From Bacteroides sp. 214 (lineage in GTDB: Bacteria; Bacteroidota; Bacteroidia; Bacteroidales; Bacteroidaceae), in the NCBI RefSeq assembly GCF_010501015.1, contig NZ_QVML01000013.1:1-64000 (forward strand): a DNA stretch of 64,000 bases, given 5' to 3'. Of the stretch, positions 26,907-35,824 are shown piece by piece. The translations under genes were made by a program, and so were the position numbers. How positions within the stretch are numbered: position 1 is the first letter of the stretch; each line of letters begins with the position of its first letter. A model generated the notes under the pieces. The model searched no databases. It worked only from the letters and a program-made list of their open reading frames with translations, and was not told the DNA's origin.

Positions 26907-28004
26907 ATGAAAGAAGCGAACAAGCGTGTGCTGGTAGGTATGAGTGGCGGAGTAGATAGCTCGGCTGTCTGTCTGATGCTACAAGAACAAGGCTATGAAA
27001 TAGTTGGTGTGACGATGCGTGTATGGGGCGATGAACCTCAAGAGGCACGCGAACTTGCCGACCGCATTCATATAGAACACCACGTGGCAGACGAGCGCGA
27101 GGAGTTCAAACAAATAATTGTTCGTAACTTTATTGATGAATACCGCAACGGACGAACGCCAAACCCCTGCGTGATGTGTAATCCACTCTTTAAGTTTCGT
27201 GTTTTGGCGGAGTGGGCAGATAAGCTGAATTGTCGGTGGATAGCTACCGGGCATTATACCCGCTTGGAACAGCGAAACGGAAAAGTCTACATCGTAGCCG
27301 GAGACGACAATAAAAAAGACCAGTCTTATTTCCTTTGGCGATTGGGGCAAGAAGTGTTGCAACGCTGTCTTTTCCCACTGGGAACTTATACAAAAGCATC
27401 CGTGCGCGAATACTTACATCAGAAAGGTTTCGAAGCCAAAGCACGCGAAGGCGAAAGTATGGAGGTCTGTTTTATTAAAGGAGATTATCGTGATTTTCTT
27501 CGTGAGCACGACCCGCTTATTGACACAGAAATAGGTCCCGGATGGTTCGTCAATACCGAAGGCGTAAAGCTGGGCGAGCATAAAGGGCACGCCTACTATA
27601 CCGTAGGTCAACGCAAAGGTCTGGAGATAGCACTGGGGAAACCGGCGTATGTATTACGTATAAATCCGGAGAAGAATACAGTGATGTTGGGCGATGCCGA
27701 GCAGCTGCAAACCGAATATATGTTGCTGGAGCAGGTAAGTATCATAGACGAGGAAGAACTCTTTGCCTGTACTGACCTGACGGTGCGCATACGCTATCGC
27801 AGCAAACCGATACCTTGCGAAGTGAAAACCTTGGAAGACGGCAGACTGTTGGTACACTTCCTCGCGGAGGCTTCGGCGGTAACACCCGGACAATCGGCCG
27901 TGTTTTACAGCGGTCGCCGTGTATTGGGTGGGGCGTTTATAGCTTCGCAGAAAGGCATCGGGTGGATTGTAGAACAAAACTCAAAAAAACAGATAAATAA
28001 ATGA
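26907..28004 (+). CDS. mnmA: tRNA-specific 2-thiouridylase
   Basis: A 365-residue enzyme that thiolates U34 of tRNAs for Lys, Glu and Gln. The PP-loop SGGVDS is at 13-18. Catalytic cysteines are Cys91 in NPCVMCN and Cys188 in [19 protein letters not shown] and DQSYFLW are conserved. The ATG at 26907 is chosen: it gives the family N-terminus and sits just after a -7 box, whereas the reading frame from 26790 adds 39 residues unlike the family. Its stop overlaps the S8 protease ATG by 4 nt. Confidence 0.95.
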   Translation: MKEANKRVLVGMSGGVDSSAVCLMLQEQGYEIVGVTMRVWGDEPQEARELADRIHIEHHVADEREEFKQIIVRNFIDEYRNGRTPNPCVMCNPLFKFRVLAEWADKLNCRWIATGHYTRLEQRNGKVYIVAGDDNKKDQSYFLWRLGQEVLQRCLFPLGTYTKASVREYLHQKGFEAKAREGESMEVCFIKGDYRDFLREHDPLIDTEIGPGWFVNTEGVKLGEHKGHAYYTVGQRKGLEIALGKPAYVLRINPEKNTVMLGDAEQLQTEYMLLEQVSIIDEEELFACTDLTVRIRYRSKPIPCEVKTLEDGRLLVHFLAEASAVTPGQSAVFYSGRRVLGGAFIASQKGIGWIVEQNSKKQINK

Positions 28005-29356
28005 GAAAAGCAGTATGGATAGCCTTGCTTTGTATGGCTATTGGCGCTTCGGCGCAGCAAGATACATTGAAGTATCGCATTATGCTGGCAGACAAGGCAG
28101 GCTCAGCGTATTCCGTGGAGCATCCCGAACAGTTTCTTTCGGAGAAAGCAATTGCCCGCAGACAAAAACAGGGGATTGCCATTGACGAAACAGACCTCCC
28201 CGTGAGTGAGCAATACCTGCAAGCTATCCGATCGCTTGGCGTGAAGGTAGTGGCTATGGGTAAATGGGAAAACTTTGTCACGGTTTCCTGCAATGATACA
28301 ACGCTGATAGACCAGATAGCCCGCTTCCCTTTTGTGACCAGCACCATGAAGGTGTGGGAGCTTAAAAAGACAAAGAAACCACAATTCGCTACCAAGCGAG
28401 ATTCCATTGAGGTAAAAGAAATTCAACTATCGGATAATCTTTACGGTTCGGCTTATCAACAAATAAGTATGAGTAATGGCGATAAGCTACACGAAGCAGG
28501 CTTTAAGGGCGAGGGCATGACGATTGCCGTAATTGACGGTGGCTTTCACAATGCCGATATTATTCCGATGCTTGCCAATGTGCGCGTATTGGGCACAAAA
28601 GACTTTGTAAATCCTCACTCGGATATCTATGCCGAAACCAGTCACGGTATGGCGGTGCTTGCTTGTATGGCAATGAATCAACCCAATGTGATGATTGGTA
28701 CCGCACCAGAGGCATCGTACTGGTTGCTTCGCACGGAAGATAGTTATTCGGAATATCCTGTAGAAGAAGATTATGCCGCTGCAGCTATCGAGTTTGCCGA
28801 TAGTGTAGGGGTAGATTTAATAAATACCTCACTCGGTTACTATACGTTTGATGACAAGACAAAGGATTATCGCTACCGCGACTTAGATGGAAAAGTGTCG
28901 CTTATGAGCCGCACCGCCAATCGCACTGCTGAGAAAGGTATGCTCTTGGTATGTAGCGCTGGTAATGCCGGTAGCGGATCGTGGAAAAAGATAACTCCTC
29001 CCGGCGATGCAGAACATGTTATAACGGTAGGTGCCATTGGCAAAAACGGAGTATTGGCTCCTTTCTCTTCCGTTGGTAATACAACCGACAATCGCATCAA
29101 ACCTGATGTAATGGCAGTGGGCGCATTCTCGGATACGATGGGGACGAATGGTAATTTAACTTTGGTGAACGGAACATCATTTTCTTCGCCTATCATGTGT
29201 GGGATGATTGCTTGTTTGTGGCAAGCACTTCCGCAACTTACCGCCAAGCAGATGTTGGAGGTGGTGCGGCAGTCGGGCGATAACGCAGAACATCCCGATA
29301 ATATCTACGGATACGGCGTGCCCGACTTGCGGGAAGCATATTCTAAAGCAAAGTAG
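28001..29356 (+). CDS. S8 (subtilisin-like) serine protease, exported
   Basis: A 451-residue protease with a signal peptide ([19 protein letters not shown]). An N-terminal region (~20-150) resembles an inhibitor-like propeptide. The catalytic domain has Asp179 (AVIDGGF), His215 (SHGMAV), Asn322 (SAGNAG) and Ser393 (GTSFSSP). It ends near the catalytic domain and has no sorting tail. It is coupled to mnmA by an ATGA overlap, although no functional link is apparent. Confidence 0.95.
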   Translation: MRKAVWIALLCMAIGASAQQDTLKYRIMLADKAGSAYSVEHPEQFLSEKAIARRQKQGIAIDETDLPVSEQYLQAIRSLGVKVVAMGKWENFVTVSCNDTTLIDQIARFPFVTSTMKVWELKKTKKPQFATKRDSIEVKEIQLSDNLYGSAYQQISMSNGDKLHEAGFKGEGMTIAVIDGGFHNADIIPMLANVRVLGTKDFVNPHSDIYAETSHGMAVLACMAMNQPNVMIGTAPEASYWLLRTEDSYSEYPVEEDYAAAAIEFADSVGVDLINTSLGYYTFDDKTKDYRYRDLDGKVSLMSRTANRTAEKGMLLVCSAGNAGSGSWKKITPPGDAEHVITVGAIGKNGVLAPFSSVGNTTDNRIKPDVMAVGAFSDTMGTNGNLTLVNGTSFSSPIMCGMIACLWQALPQLTAKQMLEVVRQSGDNAEHPDNIYGYGVPDLREAYSKAK

Positions 29357-29362
29357 CTCCCC

Positions 29363-30595
29363 GTGCAACAACCGTTTACTCTATACGAACTCAACGCGCT
29401 TGTTAAGAAAAGCGTTTCACAAGGCTTGCCCGATGAATATTGGTTGCAAGCCGAACTGAATGATGTGCGTGTACATGGTGGTCATTGTTACCTCGAGTTT
29501 GTGCAGAAAGACCCACGGGGGAACAGCCTCATAGCCAAAGCGCGCGGTACTATCTGGGCAAACGTGTTCGGTATGCTGAAACCTTATTTTGAAGAAACTA
29601 CGGGACAATCCTTTGCTTCAAATATAAAGGTATTGGTGCAGGTGCGTGTGGAATTTCATGAGCTCTATGGCTATAGTTTGACCGTGTGCGACATAGACCC
29701 TGCTTACACACTGGGCGATATGGCTATGCGTCGTCGGGAAATTCTCAAGCAGTTGGAAGAAGAAGGGGTACTCACCCTGAATAAAGAACTCGAAATGCCT
29801 GTGTTACCACAACGCATAGCTGTTATCTCGTCGGCAACAGCAGCAGGATATGGCGATTTCAGTCATCAATTGGTAAGCAATCCGCATGGCTTTTACTTTC
29901 AACCGGAACTCTTCCCTGCCATTATGCAAGGCGAGAACACGGAAAAAACCATCCTTGCCGCGCTGGAAAAGATTATGCAACGCGAAGAAGAATTTGATGT
30001 AGTGGTAATCATTCGTGGCGGTGGGGCTACTTCCGACCTCTCGGGCTTTGATACCTATCTGCTGGCTGCAGCCTGTGCACAGTTTCCGTTGCCCATTATC
30101 ACCGGAATAGGACACGAACGGGATGATACGGTGCTGGATGCCGTATCGCACACACGGGTAAAGACACCCACCGCTGCAGCCGAGTACCTTGTCAATAGGG
30201 TAGGAGAGGCTGCGGGAAGGCTCTATACACTGACCAAGCAGTTGGAGCGTGGCGCATACAATCGTCTGACGCAAGAACGAACACTATTGCAGATGCTTGC
30301 CACACAGATTCCTGCCATAGTCCATCAGCGAATGTCCAAAGAGCAATATGCGCTGACAAGTCTGAAGAAGGAACTAACCACTGGTGTTAAGGCGCTCTTG
30401 GTTCATAAGAAATACCAATTGGAACTGCTTGCGCAACGCATCAAGGATGCTTCGCCCGAGTTGTTGCTCAAGCGTGGATATAGTATCACACTCCTAAATG
30501 GTAAGGCGGTAACATCTGCTACGCAGGTACACGAGGGCGACGTGATAACCACACGTCTGGCAGTAGGAGAGATACATAGTAAAGTAGAAAAATAA
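29363..30595 (+). CDS. xseA: exodeoxyribonuclease VII large subunit
   Basis: A 410-residue large subunit of exonuclease VII, which degrades single-stranded DNA from both ends. The N-terminal OB fold (residues ~1-100, LPDEYWLQAELNDVRVHGGH) is followed by the catalytic domain with VISSATAAGYGDF, VVIIRGGGATSDLSGFD and GIGHERDDTVLD, then a coiled coil. The start is GTG at 29363, the only start that gives the family N-terminus and falls 6 nt after the previous stop. It is 16 nt upstream of xseB. Confidence 0.96.
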   Translation: MQQPFTLYELNALVKKSVSQGLPDEYWLQAELNDVRVHGGHCYLEFVQKDPRGNSLIAKARGTIWANVFGMLKPYFEETTGQSFASNIKVLVQVRVEFHELYGYSLTVCDIDPAYTLGDMAMRRREILKQLEEEGVLTLNKELEMPVLPQRIAVISSATAAGYGDFSHQLVSNPHGFYFQPELFPAIMQGENTEKTILAALEKIMQREEEFDVVVIIRGGGATSDLSGFDTYLLAAACAQFPLPIITGIGHERDDTVLDAVSHTRVKTPTAAAEYLVNRVGEAAGRLYTLTKQLERGAYNRLTQERTLLQMLATQIPAIVHQRMSKEQYALTSLKKELTTGVKALLVHKKYQLELLAQRIKDASPELLLKRGYSITLLNGKAVTSATQVHEGDVITTRLAVGEIHSKVEK

Positions 30596-30611
30596 CCTCA
30601 ATAGAAAAGAT

Positions 30612-30818
30612 ATGGCAACAAAGAAAGAAACCTATTCGCAAGCAATAGAACGTTTGGAAGAAATTGTAGCTCTGATTAATAGTGGAGAGTTGGAGGTTGA
30701 CGCGCTAAGCGAAAAAATCAGGGAGGCGAACGAACTTATATCATTTTGTAATAAGAAACTAACCCAAACAGCAGGTGAAGTGGAAAAATTATTGGAAGAA
30801 AAGCAGCAAACTGAATAA
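30612..30818 (+). CDS. xseB: exodeoxyribonuclease VII small subunit
   Basis: A 68-residue helical small subunit. TYSQAIERLEEIVALINSGE is the family signature, and the rest forms a coiled coil that packs on XseA. It is directly downstream of xseA. Confidence 0.95.
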   Translation: MATKKETYSQAIERLEEIVALINSGELEVDALSEKIREANELISFCNKKLTQTAGEVEKLLEEKQQTE

Positions 30819-30825
30819 ATAAAGC

Positions 30826-30833
30826 TAATTTTG
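30826..30833 (+). promoter_or_regulatory. -7 box for ilvE
   Basis: TAATTTTG fits TAnnTTTG and lies 33 nt before the ilvE ATG, so ilvE may be transcribed on its own. No clear -33 element is seen. Confidence 0.5.
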
Positions 30834-30866
30834 TCCAATCTAACTAACGAATAAAACAATACCATT

Positions 30867-31883
30867 ATGAAAGAAATAGACTGGTCGAGTTTATCATTTG
30901 GCTATATGCCGACTGACTACAACGTAAGAATTAACTACCGCAACGGTGAGTGGGGAGTATTGGAAGTAAGCAGTAGCGATACCTTGAATATCCACATGGC
31001 AGCTACTTGTCTGCACTATGGACAAGAAGCATTTGAAGGTTTGAAAGCATTTCGTGGCAAAGACGGAAAGATTCGTATCTTCCGCATTGAGGAGAATGCT
31101 AAACGCTTACAATCTTCATCTGAGGGTATTATGATGGCAAAACTGCCAATTGACCGTTTTGTAGAAGCCGTAAAAAAGGTTGTGGAACTCAACGAGCGCT
31201 TTGTACCTCCTTATGGAAGCGGAGCATCGCTCTATATTCGTCCGTTACTCATTGGAACTTCGGCACAAGTTGGTGTAAAACCAGCTGCGGAATATATGCT
31301 TGTTATCTTTGTAACTCCGGTTGGACCGTACTTTAAGAGCGGCTTCAAACCTTCTCCTTACGCTATACTACGTCATTTTGACCGCGTGGCTCCACTTGGA
31401 ACAGGTCGTATCAAGGTGGGTGGCAACTATGCGGCAAGCTTGCAAGCAGGAGACGAAGCACACCGCTTAGGCTACTCGGCAGTACTTTATCTGGATGCTA
31501 AAGAGAAAAAATACTTGGACGAATGTGGCCCAGCCAACTTTTTCGCCATCCGTGGCAATAGCTACATCACACCCAAGTCGGACTCTATCCTTCCTTCTAT
31601 TACCAATGATAGTTTAACAATCCTTGCCGAAGATATGGGCATGACTGTAGAACGTCGTCCTATCGAAGTAAGTGAACTTGCTACTTTCGAAGAAGCTGGT
31701 GCATGTGGTACAGCAGCGGTTATCAGTCCGATAGAGCGTATCGACGATCTTGACGAAAAGAAATCATACGTATTCAGTAAAGATGGTGAAGCAGGTCCTA
31801 TCTGTACTAAGCTATACAACAAGTTGCAAGGTATACAGTATGGCGACGAACCGGATACACACGGTTGGAATACGATAGTGTAA
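30867..31883 (+). CDS. ilvE: branched-chain amino acid aminotransferase
   Basis: A 338-residue fold-IV PLP enzyme that makes or degrades Leu, Ile and Val by transamination with glutamate/2-oxoglutarate. The PLP lysine is Lys183 in GRIKVGGNYAAS. The blocks YGQEAFEGLKA, DECGPANFFA and EAGACGTAAVISPI are diagnostic of the BCAT group with eukaryote-like length. Confidence 0.96.
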   Translation: MKEIDWSSLSFGYMPTDYNVRINYRNGEWGVLEVSSSDTLNIHMAATCLHYGQEAFEGLKAFRGKDGKIRIFRIEENAKRLQSSSEGIMMAKLPIDRFVEAVKKVVELNERFVPPYGSGASLYIRPLLIGTSAQVGVKPAAEYMLVIFVTPVGPYFKSGFKPSPYAILRHFDRVAPLGTGRIKVGGNYAASLQAGDEAHRLGYSAVLYLDAKEKKYLDECGPANFFAIRGNSYITPKSDSILPSITNDSLTILAEDMGMTVERRPIEVSELATFEEAGACGTAAVISPIERIDDLDEKKSYVFSKDGEAGPICTKLYNKLQGIQYGDEPDTHGWNTIV

Positions 31884-31926
31884 GACTTTAGAAATTTAAA
31901 GTTTATTTATTCATATTAAAATACCA

Positions 31927-31979
31927 TGCCCCTCCCGCATGGCTTTCCTCCCTCTCCTTTGGAGAGGGTTGGGGAGAGG
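31927..31979. repeat. REP-like GC-rich hairpin element before trmB
   Basis: CCCTCTCC (31950-31957) and GGAGAGGG (31961-31968) form a perfect stem with a TTT loop, followed by TTGGGGAGAGGC. I recognise this as the type of dispersed intergenic element common in Bacteroidetes genomes. Read as protein it gives [10 protein letters not shown], a well-known spurious N-terminal peptide. Confidence 0.75.
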
Positions 31980-31991
31980 CTGCACTTATAT

Positions 31992-32750
31992 ATGGCAAAG
32001 AACAAACTACAAAAGTTTGCCGATATGGCAAGCTATCCACATGTTTTTGAATATCCTTACTCTGTAGCCGAAGACGTTCCCTTTGAAATGAAAGGGCAAT
32101 GGCATCGGTCGTTTTTTAAGAATGACAATCCCATTGTGTTGGAACTGGGGTGCGGAAGAGGAGAGTATACTGTGGGGTTGGGCAAACTTTTTCCCGAGAA
32201 GAACTTTATTGCGGTAGATATAAAAGGTGCCCGTATGTGGAGCGGAGCTACCGAAGCGCTTAATGAGGGTATGACTAATGTAGCCTTTTTGCGTACCAAT
32301 ATCGAAATTATCGACCGTTTCTTTGCTACAGACGAAGTGAGCGAAATATGGCTTACCTTCTCCGACCCGCAAATGAAGAAAGCTACCAAGAGGCTTACCT
32401 CAACCTTTTTTATGGAACGTTACCGCAAATTCCTTAAAGATGGTGGTATTGTTCATCTCAAAACCGATAGCAACTTTATGTTTACCTACACCAAGTACAT
32501 GATAGAGGAAAATAAACTTCCCGTGGAGTTTATAACCGAAGATCTCTATCACTCAGGCTTAGTGGACGATATCCTGAACATTAAAACATACTACGAGCAA
32601 CAATGGCTTGCACGTGGACTAAATATTAAATACATCAAGTTCTGTCTTCCACATAACGGTACGCTTACCGAACCCGATGTGGAAATAGAACTCGACTCTT
32701 ATCGTAGTTACAACCGTAGCAAACGTAGCGGTTTAACCCACAACCATTAA
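31992..32750 (+). CDS. trmB: tRNA (guanine-N7-)-methyltransferase
   Basis: A 252-residue SAM-dependent enzyme that makes m7G46 in tRNA. The SAM motif is [15 protein letters not shown], followed by [12 protein letters not shown], and [11 protein letters not shown] is the family's catalytic-pocket motif. The start is ATG 31992. The frame is open from 31926, but those 22 residues come from the REP-like element and are not protein. It is 5 nt upstream of mrp. Confidence 0.95.
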   Translation: MAKNKLQKFADMASYPHVFEYPYSVAEDVPFEMKGQWHRSFFKNDNPIVLELGCGRGEYTVGLGKLFPEKNFIAVDIKGARMWSGATEALNEGMTNVAFLRTNIEIIDRFFATDEVSEIWLTFSDPQMKKATKRLTSTFFMERYRKFLKDGGIVHLKTDSNFMFTYTKYMIEENKLPVEFITEDLYHSGLVDDILNIKTYYEQQWLARGLNIKYIKFCLPHNGTLTEPDVEIELDSYRSYNRSKRSGLTHNH

Positions 32751-32755
32751 AAGAA

Positions 32756-33865
32756 ATGACACTATATCCCAAACTTATTCTCGATGCTCTTGCTACCGTT
32801 CGTTATCCCGGTAGCGGTAAAAATATTGTAGAAGCCGAAATGGTCGATGATGACATGCGCATAGACGGCATGAAAGTATCTTTTTCCCTAATCTTTGATA
32901 AACCCACTGATTCTTTTGTGAAATCTGTGGTAAAAGCTGCCGAAACAGCTATCCTTACTTATGTAAGCAAAGAAGTGGAAATAGCTGGCAATATAAACGT
33001 AAGATTTAAGCAGACCGCTCGTCCCGAAGTAGGGAAACTGTTGCCACAAGTGAAGAATGTCATTGGCATATCTTCGGGCAAAGGTGGTGTGGGCAAATCT
33101 ACCGTTTCGGCAAACCTTGCCGTGGCACTGGCGAAGATGGGTTATAAAGTAGGGTTGCTCGACGCAGATATCTTTGGTCCATCCATGCCTAAAATGTTTA
33201 GGGTAGAGGATGCTCGTCCATGTGCGGAGGAGATAGACGGTCGCGATTTGATTATTCCCATAGAAAAATATGGCGTAAAGCTTCTCTCCATAGGTTTTTT
33301 TGTAAACCCTGATCAAGCCACATTGTGGCGTGGCGGTATGGCAAGCAACGCCTTGAAGCAACTCATAGCCGATGCCGATTGGGGCGATTTGGATTATTTC
33401 CTCATAGACCTTCCTCCCGGCACAAGCGATATCCACCTTACTATTGTACAAACGTTGGCACTGACAGGTGTAATCGTAGTAAGTACTCCACAGGAGGTAG
33501 CACTGGCAGATGCGCGTAAAGGTATCAATATGTTTACCAACGATAAAGTAAACGTACCCATCATTGGACTCATTGAAAACATGGCGTGGTTTACCCCTGC
33601 CGAACTTCCCGAAAACAAATACTACATCTTCGGTAAAGATGGTGCCAAGCAACTTGCCGAAGAGATGAATGTTCCGCTATTGGGGCAAATTCCTCTTGTG
33701 CAAAGTATACGCGAAGGAGGTGATGACGGATCGCCCGTTGCCTTGAACGACAATTCATTAACCGGACAAGCATTTGTAGCTGTAGCCCACAATGTCGTAA
33801 ACTATGTAGAGGAGCGGAATAATGAACAGCCGCCCACCCAAATTGTAGAAATAAAAGCACACTGA
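32756..33865 (+). CDS. mrp: Mrp/ApbC family P-loop ATPase (Fe-S carrier)
   Basis: A 369-residue Mrp/NBP35-family protein. The N-terminal ~95 residues are a MIP18/DUF59 domain. The deviant Walker A is GKGGVGKST (108-116), followed by GLLDADIFGPSMP and YFLIDLPPGTSD. The family loads or carries Fe-S clusters. The C-terminal CxxC that bridges the cluster in a dimer is absent: after ENMAWFT the sequence reads PAELPENKYYIFGK, and the only cysteine in the protein is elsewhere. It is probably co-transcribed with trmB. Confidence 0.93.
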   Translation: MTLYPKLILDALATVRYPGSGKNIVEAEMVDDDMRIDGMKVSFSLIFDKPTDSFVKSVVKAAETAILTYVSKEVEIAGNINVRFKQTARPEVGKLLPQVKNVIGISSGKGGVGKSTVSANLAVALAKMGYKVGLLDADIFGPSMPKMFRVEDARPCAEEIDGRDLIIPIEKYGVKLLSIGFFVNPDQATLWRGGMASNALKQLIADADWGDLDYFLIDLPPGTSDIHLTIVQTLALTGVIVVSTPQEVALADARKGINMFTNDKVNVPIIGLIENMAWFTPAELPENKYYIFGKDGAKQLAEEMNVPLLGQIPLVQSIREGGDDGSPVALNDNSLTGQAFVAVAHNVVNYVEERNNEQPPTQIVEIKAH

Positions 33866-33886
33866 TAAAAAAGATTCTTTGACTGT

Positions 33887-34018
33887 CGTCAGCCATAGGC
33901 GCACGCCCCGTCAGCCTATGGCTCGTGCTTCGTCTGCCTATGGCTCATGCTTCGTCTGCCTATGGCTCATGCTTCGTCTGCTTATGGCTGATGGTTCGTC
34001 AGCCATAGGCAGATTTTT
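33887..34018. repeat. 22-bp tandem repeat array B (6 units)
   Basis: Six units of exactly 22 bp start at 33887, 33909, 33931, 33953, 33975 and 33997. Most begin CGTCTGCC and contain the core TATGGCTCATG. The first and last units carry the core in the opposite orientation (CCATAGGC). The 3' flank, GATTTTTCTTC, is shared with array A. It follows the mrp stop by 21 nt; no other terminator is seen there. Confidence 0.88.
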
Positions 34019-34144
34019 CTTCTTCTTATTTTCTTTCCATTCCTCTTCCTCTTTTCAGAATTATTTCAACTTTGCCTGCAACCTTTGTATTGTAAACGCA
34101 AGAAAACGGTTACAATATGTATTATCAAACTAAAATATCATGTT

Positions 34145-34966
34145 ATGAAAACGAAATTATTTATGTTTACCTTAGCAGTTGCGGGACTATTCTTTGTAGG
34201 CTGCAGTGACGATGACGACAACATCAAAGTAGATCAAACCATTCAGAATGCATTCGAAGTTCAGTACCCCGATGTTACCCGTGTGGAATGGGAGATGAAG
34301 AGTGGATACTATGTGGCAGATTTTAAGCAAAACGGTATGGAGACCGAAGCATGGTATAGCGGACAAGGTATATGGAAAATGACCGAAACGGATGTGCTCT
34401 ACAAAGATATTCCACAAGCGGTAAAGAGTGCTTTCGAAGCAAGCGAATACGCAACCTGGCATGTAGACGATGTGGATATGCTGGAAATGCCCGATGTAGA
34501 AACAGTCTATATCATTGAAGTGGAAAAAGGAAAAGAAGAGTACGACCTTTACTATACCATTGATGGCGTATTTGTAAAAGCAATGGTCGATACAAATGGT
34601 ACATATCTTCCTACAACTGTGCTTCCGGCAATAAAAGAGTTTATAGCAGTGAAATATCCGCAAGCGCGCATTGTAGATATCGATCAGGAACGCAATACGG
34701 TTGAAGTAGATATTGTGGACAATAAAATATCTCGTGAAGTAGTGTTCGACCTGAACGGTGAGTGGATGCATACAAAAACAGAAGTGCGTCAGGCGGATGT
34801 TCCACAAACGGTGTTAAACGCACTGGCTACAACCCAATACGGCTCTTGGAGAATTGATGATGTAGATCATTACGTAACGGCAAATAGCGAATATTATGAG
34901 TTCGAAATGGAATCGGGCAAGCAAGAAGTGCTTGTGAAGATTGATATGAACGGAAACGTGCTGTAA
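34145..34966 (+). CDS. PepSY-like (DUF2874) lipoprotein
   Basis: A 273-residue lipoprotein: signal MKTKLFMFTLAVAGLFFVG then Cys20. Next come repeated ~70-residue PepSY-like modules: DVTRVEWEMKSGYYVADF with WYSGQGIWKMTETDV, and a second set with ARIVDIDQERNTVEVDI and GEWMHTKTEVRQADVPQ. The family (PF11396-like) has a beta-lactamase-inhibitor-like fold and sits at the cell surface or in the periplasm; its function is unknown. The ATG at 34145 is chosen because it gives the lipobox. It is 3 nt upstream of a glycosyltransferase. Confidence 0.85.
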   Translation: MKTKLFMFTLAVAGLFFVGCSDDDDNIKVDQTIQNAFEVQYPDVTRVEWEMKSGYYVADFKQNGMETEAWYSGQGIWKMTETDVLYKDIPQAVKSAFEASEYATWHVDDVDMLEMPDVETVYIIEVEKGKEEYDLYYTIDGVFVKAMVDTNGTYLPTTVLPAIKEFIAVKYPQARIVDIDQERNTVEVDIVDNKISREVVFDLNGEWMHTKTEVRQADVPQTVLNALATTQYGSWRIDDVDHYVTANSEYYEFEMESGKQEVLVKIDMNGNVL

Positions 34967-34969
34967 ACG

Positions 34970-35824
34970 ATGCCAAACATTATTGCTTCCCTCACTTCGT
35001 TTCCGGGCAGAATTGGTACTGTTCATCAGGCAATTCAAACGATATTGAATCAGACGGTTCGACCGGACAGGGTTATCTTATATTTAGCTTGCGAGCAGTT
35101 TCCTGCTCGCGAGCTTCCACAAACACTACATGCCCTGATACACGAAAATCCATCCTTTGAAGTACGTTGGTGTAGATATGATATCAGGTCTTTTAAGAAG
35201 TTGGTGCCTGCCTTGCATGATTTTCCTAACGATATTATTATAACCTTCGACGATGATATCCTTTACCCGCCTACCATCATTGAACGCTTGGTGGAGAAAC
35301 ATCACAAGCACCCCAATGCTATATGCGGATGCCGTGTGAAACGAATCAGGATTAAGAACCATGAAGTGGAGAATTACCGCAACTGGAGTCGCTACCGAAC
35401 GCTACGTTCCGTCTTTTCGGGTGTGCTTCCTCAATATAGAAACATAGCTACTACGGGTGGAGGTGCCTTATTCCCACCACACGTATTGCATCCCGATGTA
35501 TTGCGCGAAGATATATTCATGAACTTATGTCCCACTACCGACGACCTTTGGTTTTGGGCGATGGCTGTCCATAATGGCGCGAAGACTGCTCCGGCAGGAA
35601 AATATCTGAATATCAATGTGATAAAGGAATCGCAAACAGAACGATTGTGTACAAATAATCTTCGGGGCGAGAACCTGAATGATAAGAATATGAAGAAAAT
35701 ACTAGCCACATATCCCGGCGTTTATGACTCTATTTGTGAGCACAAACAGTTGGATTATGAACTGTTCTTCTTCTCCTTTATCAATTTGACAGCTCGCTGG
35801 CTATTGGGTGTCGGTACTCATTGA
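34970..35824 (+). CDS. putative glycosyltransferase (GT2-like fold)
   Basis: A 284-residue protein starting NIIASLTSFPGRI, with IIITFDDDILYPPTIIERL (~86-104) carrying a DDD metal/nucleotide-sugar motif, and TTGGGALFPPHVL plus TDDLWFWAMA further on. This pattern fits a bacterial GT-A glycosyltransferase of the kind in polysaccharide or glycoprotein loci. No membrane segment is apparent. It follows the PepSY-like gene by 3 nt and its end overlaps the convergent adhesin gene by 7 bp. Substrate unknown. Confidence 0.75.
   Translation: MPNIIASLTSFPGRIGTVHQAIQTILNQTVRPDRVILYLACEQFPARELPQTLHALIHENPSFEVRWCRYDIRSFKKLVPALHDFPNDIIITFDDDILYPPTIIERLVEKHHKHPNAICGCRVKRIRIKNHEVENYRNWSRYRTLRSVFSGVLPQYRNIATTGGGALFPPHVLHPDVLREDIFMNLCPTTDDLWFWAMAVHNGAKTAPAGKYLNINVIKESQTERLCTNNLRGENLNDKNMKKILATYPGVYDSICEHKQLDYELFFFSFINLTARWLLGVGTH

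Noticed and set aside
32888..33652. 254-codon minus-strand ORF
   Set aside because: Antisense shadow of mrp, whose P-loop and DUF59 domain are unmistakable.
33879..34133. 84-codon ORF across repeat array B
   Set aside because: Translates the 22-bp repeat, whose period breaks the frame; no start context and low complexity.
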